64,000 nt of DNA from Veillonellales bacterium (lineage in GTDB: Bacteria > Bacillota > Negativicutes > JAAYSF01): positions 1 through 64,000 of the forward strand of contig JBDKTO010000069.1 in NCBI GenBank assembly GCA_039680175.1, read 5' to 3'. The notes under the pieces were generated by a model. The model had not been told where the DNA came from. It saw nothing but the letters and a program-made list of their open reading frames with translations, and made no database searches. Shown here piece after piece: positions 8,791 through 16,629 of this stretch. A program made the translations under genes and the position numbers. How positions within the stretch are numbered: position 1 is the stretch's first letter; every line of letters begins with the position of its first letter.

Positions 8791-9222
8791 GTGGAAGATA
8801 TTACGAGCATTGATATTGGCAGGGCATCACTGCGCATTGCCATCAGTGAAACTCGTCAGGATGAACAGTGCATACGGCAGGAATTGTTGAAACGCGGCAT
8901 TCATTCCGTAGCCGTTGACTTTGGCGGCGAGTTTGTAGCTTCCGTAAAGAAAATCATTGAACGGGCTGTGGTGGCGGCAGAAAGGCAGGGGCTGGTAGCG
9001 CCCAATCACGTAGGGGAAGGAGCGGTTGCCGGTGCGGCGCGTGCGGCGCTGGAACAGATTACTCCCAAAGCCGTGGGACTCAATGTCGGCGGAAAAATCG
9101 GGATAGCCCGTTGTGGTGAACATTTATGTGTGGCGATATATTTCGGAGTGGGAGTGCTGAACTTAAATGAAGTAGCCGTTGGGCTGGCTCACCGTTCTCT
9201 GCCGCAAGAAAGTCAAGGCTGA
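8791..9222 (+). CDS. HutP-family RNA-binding antiterminator-like protein, divergent
   Basis: 143 aa, GTG start with AAAGGAG upstream. The order of segments follows HutP: an N-terminal IGRASLRIAIS strand, a helix ending VVAAERQGLV, a GGKIGIARCGEHLCVAIY strand pair and a C-terminal GLAH. HutP of Bacillus binds histidine and Mg2+ and prevents termination in the hut leader. In my manual alignment the two closely spaced metal-binding histidines of the Bacillus protein fall on glycines (GAVAGAARAAL, about 77-87), while the C-terminal histidine is kept. No histidine-utilisation genes are nearby. Family likely; ligand and target unknown. Confidence 0.65.
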   Translation: MEDITSIDIGRASLRIAISETRQDEQCIRQELLKRGIHSVAVDFGGEFVASVKKIIERAVVAAERQGLVAPNHVGEGAVAGAARAALEQITPKAVGLNVGGKIGIARCGEHLCVAIYFGVGVLNLNEVAVGLAHRSLPQESQG

Positions 9223-9301
9223 GTTACAGGAATTTTCAAAGTATTAGGGAATAAGATATAGGATGTATAATATTTTCACTAAATCAAAGGGTGGTGTTTC
9301 T

Positions 9302-9688
9302 ATGAAAACTGTCGTATGTTCCGGTCAGGCGCCTCAGGCCATTGGCCCTTACTCTCAGGCGATAAAGGCGAACGGTTTTCTATTTATTTCCGGGCAGATA
9401 CCGTTGGATTCGGTAAGCGGACAAACTGTTTATGGCGGAATTGAGCCTCAGACATATGAGGTATTAAATAATCTGAGGGCAATTTTAGAGCAAGAAAAGC
9501 TGACATTTTCCGATGTAGTCAAAACTACGGTTTTCCTGCAGGATATGAATGATTTTGCGGTAATGAATAAGATCTACGGTCAATATTTTACGCAAGAGCA
9601 TCCGGCCAGGGCTTGTGTTCAGGTTGACCGGCTGCCGCGTAATGTTCTTGTGGAAATGGAATTAATTGCCGTTTACCCCGAGCCGTAA
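9302..9688 (+). CDS. ridA: RidA-family enamine/imine deaminase
   Basis: 128 aa from the ATG at 9302, which follows AAAGGGTGG; an in-frame ATG at 9263 would add 13 atypical residues. Signature segments: GPYSQAIKANGFLFISGQIP, VVKTTVFLQDMNDFAVMN and the C-terminal ARACVQVDRLPRNVLVEME with the conserved substrate-binding arginine. RidA proteins hydrolyse reactive 2-aminoacrylate and related enamines/imines formed by PLP enzymes. A TATAAT at 9266-9271, with a poor -35, may drive it separately from the gene before. Convergent with lgt. Confidence 0.9.
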   Translation: MKTVVCSGQAPQAIGPYSQAIKANGFLFISGQIPLDSVSGQTVYGGIEPQTYEVLNNLRAILEQEKLTFSDVVKTTVFLQDMNDFAVMNKIYGQYFTQEHPARACVQVDRLPRNVLVEMELIAVYPEP

Positions 9689-9739
9689 ATAAAAATCATC
9701 CAGGCTGCTTAAAACAACTGACGTCGATTGTTGCGCCAG

Positions 9740-10525
9740 TTATTTTTTGGGGCAGATCCGTTCACTGTGATGGCCGCACCAAATAAATAAAATGCTGCCG
9801 ATAATAATTGCGGCCAGACTGGTTAACTGGGCTGATTTTAACCCCCACAGCAGGGTGCCGTAATCGCCCCGCAGGTATTCCAAAAAGAAGCGGGCAAGGG
9901 AATATAATACGGCATATAAAATAAAAACCTGACCTTTAGCATGATTGGTGGTTCTAAATAGCAGCAGCAGGACAAAAATAACCAGATCAATTTGTCCTTC
10001 CCAGACTTCTGCCGGCCAAAGCGGCTGATTGCCATATACTTGGTAGGCTAAGGTAGTATTGGGATAAATAATACCGAAAGAACTGCCGGTAGGGTGACCA
10101 AAGGCATCTCCATTCAGCAGGTTTGCCATTCTTCCCAGGGCTTGTCCCATGATAATGGAAGGAGCGGCTACAATATCGGCAAAGGCCCAGGTATCGATAT
10201 GGTGGCATTTGGTGTATAAATAACCGACAATGGCTCCCAGGATAACACCTCCCTGGATTGCCATTCCTCCCTGCCAGACAAAGGGGATTTCTAAAAGATG
10301 GTGTTGATAATATTCCCAATCAAAGAAGAAAACATCCCATAACCTTGCGCCGACAATTCCTGCCAAACCGCAGTAAATGCCGATATCCGGCACATGCTGC
10401 TGCCAGCGGCCGTCTTGCTTGGCCAGGAAGTAGGCGGTGCATGTAGCCAGAATAATACTCAGACTCAGGATTAAGCCGTAGGCCCGAATAGGAAAGTCGC
10501 CAATAAAAAAAAGATACTGATGCAA
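9740..10525 (-). CDS. lgt: Prolipoprotein diacylglyceryl transferase
   Basis: 261 aa integral membrane enzyme that transfers diacylglycerol from phosphatidylglycerol to the lipobox cysteine of prolipoproteins. The Lgt signature is clear: GRMANLLNGDAFGHPTGSSF (about 130-150); FPIRAYGLILSLSI at the N-terminus and ARFFLEYLRGD near the C-terminus also fit. About seven membrane segments. The start is a TTG codon at 10523-10525, with GGAGG placed 7 nt before it. Transcribed after the CsoR-type gene on the same strand, with a strong hairpin in between. Confidence 0.93.
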   Translation of the reverse strand: MHQYLFFIGDFPIRAYGLILSLSIILATCTAYFLAKQDGRWQQHVPDIGIYCGLAGIVGARLWDVFFFDWEYYQHHLLEIPFVWQGGMAIQGGVILGAIVGYLYTKCHHIDTWAFADIVAAPSIIMGQALGRMANLLNGDAFGHPTGSSFGIIYPNTTLAYQVYGNQPLWPAEVWEGQIDLVIFVLLLLFRTTNHAKGQVFILYAVLYSLARFFLEYLRGDYGTLLWGLKSAQLTSLAAIIIGSILFIWCGHHSERICPKK

Positions 10526-10552
10526 GTTAACGCCTCCAGGATGATTTGTTAT

Positions 10553-10581
10553 GGAAAGCCACCCCTGGGGGTGGCTTTTCC
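10553..10581. terminator. Strong hairpin between csoR-type gene and lgt
   Basis: Stem of about 13 bp (10553-10565 with 10568-10580, one G-T pair) and a 2-nt loop. The flanking T tract is short, so it may be a weak terminator for the CsoR-type gene or a leader structure of lgt. Confidence 0.45.
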
Positions 10582-10598
10582 CTAAATGGATGGTGCTA

Positions 10599-10871
10599 TT
10601 ATTTTAAAAAGGTAATCATTTGTTTTACAATCCGGGCTATTTTTTCTTTATCTGCAATATCAGGGGATTCATTGTCACAGAGACATTCGACGGCGTTATT
10701 TTCCAATATATAAATGCCGATTTTTTCAACCGATGCTCGGATAGCAGAAAGCTGAATCAGCACACTGCTGCAGGACTGGCCTTCTTCCACCATTCCCTCA
10801 ATCCCGGCAATATGTCCTTTCACATTTTTCAACCGATTCAAAACCTCTGCTCTTGCAGGCGATTTGTCCAT
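10599..10871 (-). CDS. CsoR/RcnR/CstR-family transcriptional repressor
   Basis: 90 aa, all-helical DUF156 family: NRLKNVKGHIAGIEGMVEEG, then C34 in GQSCSSVLIQL and C63 in ILENNAVECL. In copper-sensing CsoR a histidine sits four residues before the second cysteine; here it is Asn59, as in persulfide-sensing CstR (from memory). This favours a thiol/persulfide sensor over a copper sensor. A further cysteine, C65, follows. No copper or sulfur genes are adjacent, so the regulon is elsewhere. Good SD (AAGGAGCAG) before the ATG. Confidence 0.85.
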   Translation of the reverse strand: MDKSPARAEVLNRLKNVKGHIAGIEGMVEEGQSCSSVLIQLSAIRASVEKIGIYILENNAVECLCDNESPDIADKEKIARIVKQMITFLK

Positions 10872-10966
10872 CCTGAGCTGCTCCTTTTTGTCTTACGAAT
10901 TTACTTCATTATAGAATAATTCGGCAGATTTATGCAAGGCAAAAGAGCAGCCTGGCTGAAAAGTTT

Positions 10967-11359
10967 TTATACCGTTTTTATCCATGCTTCGAATTTGGTC
11001 AGCAATTCGCTGCGGGTCGTATCTACTTCCGAGCCCCGCCATTCCTGGCCGGTATCATTGTCAAGCCAGCTGTCTTTGCTGCTGTAGGCACTGCTTGGAT
11101 AAAATTTTTCCTTTATTGTTGTACGCATGTCATCCAGCATGCTTTGTTTAATGGTTTTATGGGTTGAGCGGTAGCCGGCCTTTTCTTCGGTGAATACTTG
11201 CAGTCCCGTATCATCAAGGCTGATTTCAATATGGCTTAGCAGCTTGCCTTGCTGCTGAGCAGTGTTGAGTGCCTGTCTGGCGGCGGCGGTAGCCTGTTCC
11301 CGGGTGATGGTGTCCTCCGCTACCGTAATTCTGACGTTGCCGATAATTAATTTATACAT
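10967..11359 (-). CDS. Hypothetical protein
   Basis: About 130 aa. I do not recognise the family. Begins MYKLIIGNVRITVAEDTITR, a short beta-rich start, then an Ala/Gln-rich helix (REQATAAARQALNTAQQQG) and an acidic/aromatic C-terminal half with WLDNDTGQEWRG. No signal peptide, membrane segment or cysteines. GGAGG lies 6 nt before the second of two adjacent ATG codons (11359), which I prefer to 11362. Divergent from the leuS leader. Confidence 0.6.
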   Translation of the reverse strand: MYKLIIGNVRITVAEDTITREQATAAARQALNTAQQQGKLLSHIEISLDDTGLQVFTEEKAGYRSTHKTIKQSMLDDMRTTIKEKFYPSSAYSSKDSWLDNDTGQEWRGSEVDTTRSELLTKFEAWIKTV

Positions 11360-11428
11360 CATGCACCTCCCTCAAAAATATTGTATGTTTGATTAAGCAT
11401 TATAGAACAATAATCGGTTCGCAAAAAG

Positions 11429-11457
11429 TTGACTTTTTAAACTGACTGGGATATAAT
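11429..11457 (+). promoter_or_regulatory. Sigma-A promoter of leuS
   Basis: TTGACT, 17-bp spacer, TATAAT; the start point would be near 11464, just before the T-box leader. Confidence 0.8.
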
Positions 11458-11474
11458 TACATGCATAAATCCAA

Positions 11475-11690
11475 AGAAACAGAGTAGTAAGCCCAGTATG
11501 GGGAAAACAGAAAATTGGCGGCTGATGCGAGCCAATCCCCGGGGTGCCGAACTGGCTGTGGAGGAGCAGTTGCAAGGAAACTGACGGCTGATTCACGTTA
11601 CGAATCAACGAGAGGATGACATGGTCATCAAACAGGGTGGTATCGCGGGAATCACTCGTCCCTGGCTTATAAGCCATGGGGCGTTTTTTC
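11475..11690 (+). promoter_or_regulatory. T-box leader, leucine-specific
   Basis: The conserved T-box sequence AGGGTGGTATCGCGG lies at 11634-11648. It is followed by the terminator stem (11657-11683, about 12 bp with one bulge) and six Ts at 11684-11689. A stem I with AGAGTAGTAA is upstream. The likely specifier codon is CTG at 11552-11554, directly after GAA, the same context as the GGC specifier of the glyQS leader. Uncharged tRNA-Leu should stabilise the antiterminator and allow leuS transcription. Confidence 0.92.
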
Positions 11691-11734
11691 GCTTATGACG
11701 AAACAGGAGTTTCTAACAAATTGGGAGGTATAGC

Positions 11735-14215
11735 ATGAACGAGAGATATGTTCCCCGGGAGATTGAAAAGAAGTGGCAAACTCTTTGGCAGGAGCAGGAT
11801 GCCTTTAAAACGGTATTAAACCGTCAAAAGCCTGAGTATTATGTTTTGGAAATGTTTCCTTATCCTTCAGGCAATTTACATATGGGGCATGTGCGCAACT
11901 ATTCTATCGGCGACGTGCTGGCCCGTTTTAAGGTCATGCAGGGCTACAATGTGCTTCACCCTATGGGATTTGACGCCTTTGGCATGCCGGCGGAAAATGC
12001 AGCCATTAAACATGGCATTCATCCGGCAGAGTGGACTTGGGGCAATATGGATAATATGAAGCGACAGCAGCAGGAACTGGGGCTGTCCTATGACTGGGAA
12101 CGGGAAGTGGCGACCTGCCATCCGGAATATTACCGCTGGACCCAGTGGCTGTTTCTTCTGTTTTTCAAACGGGGACTGGCCTACAAGAAAAAAGCAACCG
12201 TCAACTGGTGCGACGACTGTAATACGGTGCTGGCTAATGAGCAGGTCATTGACGGTCACTGCTGGCGGTGTGATTCACCGGTCAGAAAAAAGGATTTGGA
12301 GCAATGGTTTTTTAAGATTACCGATTACGCCGATCGGCTGCTGGCAGACTTAAGCGAGCTGAAGGGCTGGCCGGATCGGGTAAAAACGATGCAGGAGAAT
12401 TGGATCGGCCGCAGTGAAGGGGCGGAGTTCAGTTTTGAAGTTCCCGAATTGAAGGAAAGAATTCCTGTTTATACGACACGGCAGGATACTGTGTTTGGTG
12501 TTACCTATATCGTATTGGCACCGGAGCATCCTCTTGTGGAAAGATTAATTGAGGGAAAAGAAACAGCTCCGGCCGTACGGGAGTTTGTTGAAAAGGTTCG
12601 CCATTTAAGTGAAATCAGCCGGACTTCCAATGAATTTGAGAAGGAAGGGATGTTTACCGGCGCTTATGCGATCAATCCCTTTACCGGCGAAGAGGTTCCT
12701 ATCTGGGTAGCCAACTACGTTTTGTTTGAATACGGAACCGGGGCCGTGATGGGTGTGCCGGCCCATGATGAGCGTGACTGGCAGTTTGCGAATAAATATG
12801 GATTGGCGAAGCGCCTGGTGGTCAGCCCAGCCGGTTCTGATTTGACGATTGAGACCATGACCGGAGCTTACGATGGTCCCGGAATGATGGTCAATTCCGG
12901 ACCGTTCACCGGTATGGACAATGCCAAGGGCAGATCCGCTATAGCAGACTGGCTGGAGAAAAAGGGAATTGGCAAACGCCGGGTTAACTATCGTCTCAGA
13001 GACTGGCTGGTATCTCGTCAGCGTTATTGGGGAGCACCGATTCCCATCATTTATTGTCCTGATTGCGGCGTTGTTCCGGTGCCGGAGGATCAACTGCCGG
13101 TGCTGCTGCCGGAAAATGTACAATTTGACGCCGGTGTTGTGTCACCGCTGGCTCAGGCTGAGGAGTTTGTAAATTGTACTTGCCCGAAATGCGGCGGCAA
13201 AGCGAAGCGGGAAACGGATACGATGGACACCTTTATCTGTTCTTCCTGGTACTATATGCGCTATACGGATCCCCGCAACACCACAGCTCCTTTCGATCCG
13301 TCAAAAGCAAATCATTGGTTGCCGGTGGATCAGTATATCGGCGGAATTGAGCACGCTATTTTGCATCTCTTGTATTCCCGGTTCTTTACCAAAGTTCTGA
13401 AGGATGCCGGATTGATTCAAGTAAATGAGCCGTTCAAAAATCTGCTTACCCAGGGAATGGTGATCAAAGACGGTGCCAAGATGTCAAAATCGAAAGGCAA
13501 TGTGGTATCGCCGGAAGAAATTATTGGCAAATACGGTGCCGATACCGCCAGATTGTTTATATTATTTGCCGCTCCGCCTGAACGGGATTTGGAATGGAGC
13601 GATCAGGGAGTGGAGGGTTCCTATCGGTTCCTTGGCCGGCTGTGGCGAATTGTCGGCCATTATGCTGCGTTTCTGTCCGAAGATGACAGTGACTGTGATC
13701 CTGGCAAGCTAACCAAGACGGAAACTGACTTGCGGCGGGCTTTGCATGTTACGATTAAGAAAGTATCGGAAGATATTGGAAGCCGGTTTAATTTTAACAC
13801 TGCAATCAGTTCGATTATGGAATTAGTGAATGCCATGTATGCTGCCAAAGATCAGCAGGATTCCCTGAATCCGGGGCTGGTTCGCGAAGTGATATCCGGT
13901 TTGCTGCGACTGCTGGCCCCGTTTGCACCGCATATTACTGAAGAATTATGGCATGAGACCATCAAGCAGGGCAGCGTGCATAAACAGCCCTGGCCGGTTT
14001 TTGATGCGGCAGCCGTCAAAGTGGACGAGGTTGAAATCGTGCTGCAGATTAATGGCAAAGTGCGGGATAAAATAGTTGTATCTGTAGGGCTGGACGCCAA
14101 GAAGCTGGAACAGATCGCCTTGGAACAGGAAAGAGTTCAGAAGCTTATTGCCGGCAAGAAAATCGTCAAGATCATTTGCGTTCCGCAAAAAATAGTCAAT
14201 ATAGTAGTAAAATAG
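11735..14215 (+). CDS. leuS: Leucyl-tRNA synthetase
   Basis: 826 aa class I synthetase of normal bacterial length. HIGH motif variant HMGH in [14 protein letters not shown] (about 42-55), a CP1 editing domain ([29 protein letters not shown]), zinc-type cysteines (CPDCG and CTCPKCGG) and KMSKS in [12 protein letters not shown] (about 580-590). A C-terminal anticodon-binding and tRNA-contact domain ends in [17 protein letters not shown] before the ATG. Controlled by the leucine T-box directly upstream. Confidence 0.98.
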   Translation: MNERYVPREIEKKWQTLWQEQDAFKTVLNRQKPEYYVLEMFPYPSGNLHMGHVRNYSIGDVLARFKVMQGYNVLHPMGFDAFGMPAENAAIKHGIHPAEWTWGNMDNMKRQQQELGLSYDWEREVATCHPEYYRWTQWLFLLFFKRGLAYKKKATVNWCDDCNTVLANEQVIDGHCWRCDSPVRKKDLEQWFFKITDYADRLLADLSELKGWPDRVKTMQENWIGRSEGAEFSFEVPELKERIPVYTTRQDTVFGVTYIVLAPEHPLVERLIEGKETAPAVREFVEKVRHLSEISRTSNEFEKEGMFTGAYAINPFTGEEVPIWVANYVLFEYGTGAVMGVPAHDERDWQFANKYGLAKRLVVSPAGSDLTIETMTGAYDGPGMMVNSGPFTGMDNAKGRSAIADWLEKKGIGKRRVNYRLRDWLVSRQRYWGAPIPIIYCPDCGVVPVPEDQLPVLLPENVQFDAGVVSPLAQAEEFVNCTCPKCGGKAKRETDTMDTFICSSWYYMRYTDPRNTTAPFDPSKANHWLPVDQYIGGIEHAILHLLYSRFFTKVLKDAGLIQVNEPFKNLLTQGMVIKDGAKMSKSKGNVVSPEEIIGKYGADTARLFILFAAPPERDLEWSDQGVEGSYRFLGRLWRIVGHYAAFLSEDDSDCDPGKLTKTETDLRRALHVTIKKVSEDIGSRFNFNTAISSIMELVNAMYAAKDQQDSLNPGLVREVISGLLRLLAPFAPHITEELWHETIKQGSVHKQPWPVFDAAAVKVDEVEIVLQINGKVRDKIVVSVGLDAKKLEQIALEQERVQKLIAGKKIVKIICVPQKIVNIVVK

Positions 14216-14246
14216 AATTAGCCGGCAGATAAGGGAACATCACCGT

Positions 14247-14285
14247 AAAAAGCAGTTGACGCAAACGTTGACTGTTTTTTTACTG
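14247..14285 (+). terminator. Intrinsic terminator of leuS
   Basis: A CAGTTGACG/CGTTGACTG stem with two G-T pairs, extended by A-T pairs, loop CAAA, then a run of seven Ts. Confidence 0.75.
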
Positions 14286-14410
14286 TTCTGCTATATTTTT
14301 TATATACTCTGATAGGTATTTTCAATTTTATGTCAAAAATAGTAATTATTCGTTGCATTTTGGAATCCTACGGGTCTGGTAAGAAAAATGCTGGTAAATG
14401 GGGTGGCGGA

Positions 14411-14986
14411 GTGGAGAAACTGCAAAAGCGGCTGGTCTTGGCTGCTGTTTTAGCTGCTGTTATCTTGGCTGGCAGCACGTATGCTTTTTGGCAGAAAAAC
14501 ACGGCAGCGGAAACAACGGCGGCTGGCGGCGGGACGAAAGACAGTATGCCCATGGCGGAGTTAAAGGGAGAAATCGTTATTTACATCAACGGGGCGGTCA
14601 ATCAGCCGGGGGTCGTCAGAGTTCCCGCCGGAACACGGGTAATTGATGCTATTAACTTGGCTGGGGGACTGGCTTCGGGAGCGGATGTCAATAAACTGAA
14701 TTTGGCTCAAAACGTCAAAGACGGCATGCATATTTTTGTTCCGGGCGGTATTGTGAGTGCGACTGGTGCTGCCGGCGGCGGAGTGGTGAACGGAAACCGG
14801 GTAAATATCAATACGGCGGACAAAGCGGAGCTGGACAAGCTGCCAGGGATTGGTCCCGCCTTGGCCCAGCGTATTGTTGATTACCGTCAGGCGAACGGTT
14901 TGTTTAAAGATCCGGCTGAGATTAAGAAAGTCCAGGGGATTAGTGAAAGCAAATATAATAATCTTAAAGACAAAATCGGCATATGA
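14411..14986 (+). CDS. comEA: Competence protein ComEA, DNA receptor
   Basis: About 191 aa from the GTG at 14411; the open frame extends to an ATG at 14330, but those 27 residues are unlike a ComEA start. An N-terminal membrane anchor (RLVLAAVLAAVILAGSTYAF) is followed by a SLBB domain (GEIVIYINGAVNQPGVVRVP) and a C-terminal double helix-hairpin-helix (VNINTADKAELDKLPGIGPA, then IKKVQGISESKYNNL). ComEA binds incoming double-stranded DNA at the membrane. comEB is absent, and two unrelated genes separate comEA from comEC. Confidence 0.9.
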   Translation: MEKLQKRLVLAAVLAAVILAGSTYAFWQKNTAAETTAAGGGTKDSMPMAELKGEIVIYINGAVNQPGVVRVPAGTRVIDAINLAGGLASGADVNKLNLAQNVKDGMHIFVPGGIVSATGAAGGGVVNGNRVNINTADKAELDKLPGIGPALAQRIVDYRQANGLFKDPAEIKKVQGISESKYNNLKDKIGI

Positions 14987-15864
14987 TTGCGGATATGAAG
15001 TTCAAAGCTGATTTTTTACTTTTACTTGCAGCCGCCATTTGGGGATTCGCCTTTGTCGCCCAGCGAGTGGGTATGGATTATGTAGGGCCGTTTACTTTTA
15101 ATGGAGTGAGATTTGCTTTAGGCAGTTTGTCTTTAGTGCCGCTGATTTATGTTTATAAAAGGAATTCCCTGAATACGAGCAGCAACAGCACTAAACCGAT
15201 CCATGGCTGGCGGGTGGGACTGCTGGCAGGATTCATTCTTTTTATAGCCGTAACTTTTCAGCAAATTGGGCTGATTTATACGACTGCCGGAAAAGCGGCT
15301 TTTGTAACTTGCTTGTATATTGTATTTGTACCCATTGCGGGGATTTATTTGAAGCAGCGGATTACTATCGGTACCTGGTGCGGCTGTCTATTGACCATAG
15401 CCGGATTATATTTTTTGTGTATCAAGGAAGGCTTCACTATATTATGCGGCGATTTGCTTGAGCTTATCGGAGCGTGCTTCTGGACAGTCCATATTCTGCT
15501 GATTGATCATTTTTCCCGGAAGATCGATACTTTGCAGTTGGCTTTTTTTCAGTTTGCTACTTGCTCTGTACTGAGTCTTATAACCGCGCTATGGCTGGAG
15601 ACAATTACGATTGATGGAATTCTGCAGGCGATTATGCCGATTTTATACGGTGGTTTCTGTTCGGTTGGTATTGCTTATACGTTACAAATTGTCGGACAGA
15701 AATATGCTGAGCCTTCGCACGCTGCTATTATTCTCAGCATGGAAACAGTTTTTGCGGTGATTGGAGGATACTTTCTTCTCAATGAAGTCCTTGGATTACG
15801 TGAACTGCTGGGTTGTGGGCTGATGATGACCGGAATGTTGTTATCGCAGCTTCAGATGAAATGA
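14983..15864 (+). CDS. EamA-family drug/metabolite transporter
   Basis: 293 aa, about ten membrane helices in two EamA repeats. N-terminal ADFLLLLAAAIWGFAFVAQR and, late in the second repeat, PSHAAIILSMETVFAVIGGY followed by LLNEVLGLRELLGCGLMMTG are family hallmarks. Its ATG overlaps the comEA stop (ATGA), implying coupled translation. Substrate unknown. It sits where comEB or comEC would be expected, so it is an insertion into the competence cluster. Confidence 0.85.
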   Translation: MIADMKFKADFLLLLAAAIWGFAFVAQRVGMDYVGPFTFNGVRFALGSLSLVPLIYVYKRNSLNTSSNSTKPIHGWRVGLLAGFILFIAVTFQQIGLIYTTAGKAAFVTCLYIVFVPIAGIYLKQRITIGTWCGCLLTIAGLYFLCIKEGFTILCGDLLELIGACFWTVHILLIDHFSRKIDTLQLAFFQFATCSVLSLITALWLETITIDGILQAIMPILYGGFCSVGIAYTLQIVGQKYAEPSHAAIILSMETVFAVIGGYFLLNEVLGLRELLGCGLMMTGMLLSQLQMK

Positions 15865-15885
15865 TATAGGAGGGGGAGCTGTTTT

Positions 15886-16629
15886 ATGGAACAACAGGAA
15901 TTTGCTGTAGATAATTTAAACAAAAAGGAACTTGCCGGTATGGTCATAGACATGCTGCATCGAACTATAGTGCATCACGTATTTTGGTTTAAAGAAGTGG
16001 AGCACCAATTCGGCTTTGAAAAAGCCCTGGAAATCATGGGCGATGCTTATGGAAAAAGCCGGGGAGTTCAATTGCATCGTTTGGGAAAAATGTTTGGCTT
16101 TAAGCTGGTGGATGGAATTCCCGAGCCGCTGCTGGACATGCCCCAGGAAAAGTTGACTGCATTGATCAGCAGTTTGGGATTAAACTGGCTGGCCGGTGAC
16201 GGCATCTGGTTTCAGGCAGTGGAGTCCAGGCAGGGGATGTTGGCTGCCAAGCGCTGCAACGATTCCTGCTGGGCTTGGTTTTCCCCCTTCGAGGCTTGGT
16301 CGATCAAGCGGCTGTTGAATCTGCCGGAACAGCCGGGACTGGCAGGATTGAAAACAGCGCTGCAACTGCGGCTGTATGCCAGAATTAACGTACAGTCCAT
16401 TATTGAGGAAAGTCCTGCCAGCATATTGTTGCAAATGAATGACTGCCGGGTGCAGTCCGCCAGAAACAGCAAAGAACTGGAGGATTATCCCTGCAAGTCG
16501 GCTGGTTTGGTGGAGTATACGACCTTTGCCCGGGCTATTGATTCCAGGATTAAGACAGAGTGTGTAGGCTGTCCGCCGGATGATCATCCTCAGGAATGGG
16601 CCTGCGCCTGGCGGTTCAGTATCGAGTGA
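15886..16629 (+). CDS. DUF6125-like cytosolic protein
   Basis: 247 aa. The N-terminal half resembles the family of proteins related to L-2-amino-thiazoline-4-carboxylate hydrolase (HHVFWFKEVEHQFGFEKALE). The C-terminus has a cysteine motif, ECVGCPPDDHPQEWACAW, typical of DUF6125. Other cysteines (RCNDSCWAWFSP) could bind metal or a cofactor. Strong SD (AGGAGGGGG). The next gene, comEC, starts inside or at its end. Function unknown; the family call rests on remembered motifs. Confidence 0.6.
   Translation: MEQQEFAVDNLNKKELAGMVIDMLHRTIVHHVFWFKEVEHQFGFEKALEIMGDAYGKSRGVQLHRLGKMFGFKLVDGIPEPLLDMPQEKLTALISSLGLNWLAGDGIWFQAVESRQGMLAAKRCNDSCWAWFSPFEAWSIKRLLNLPEQPGLAGLKTALQLRLYARINVQSIIEESPASILLQMNDCRVQSARNSKELEDYPCKSAGLVEYTTFARAIDSRIKTECVGCPPDDHPQEWACAWRFSIE

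Noticed and set aside
9713-9738. Terminator between ridA and lgt
   Set aside because: AACTG/CAGTT pairing is only 5 bp with mismatches beyond; too weak to claim.
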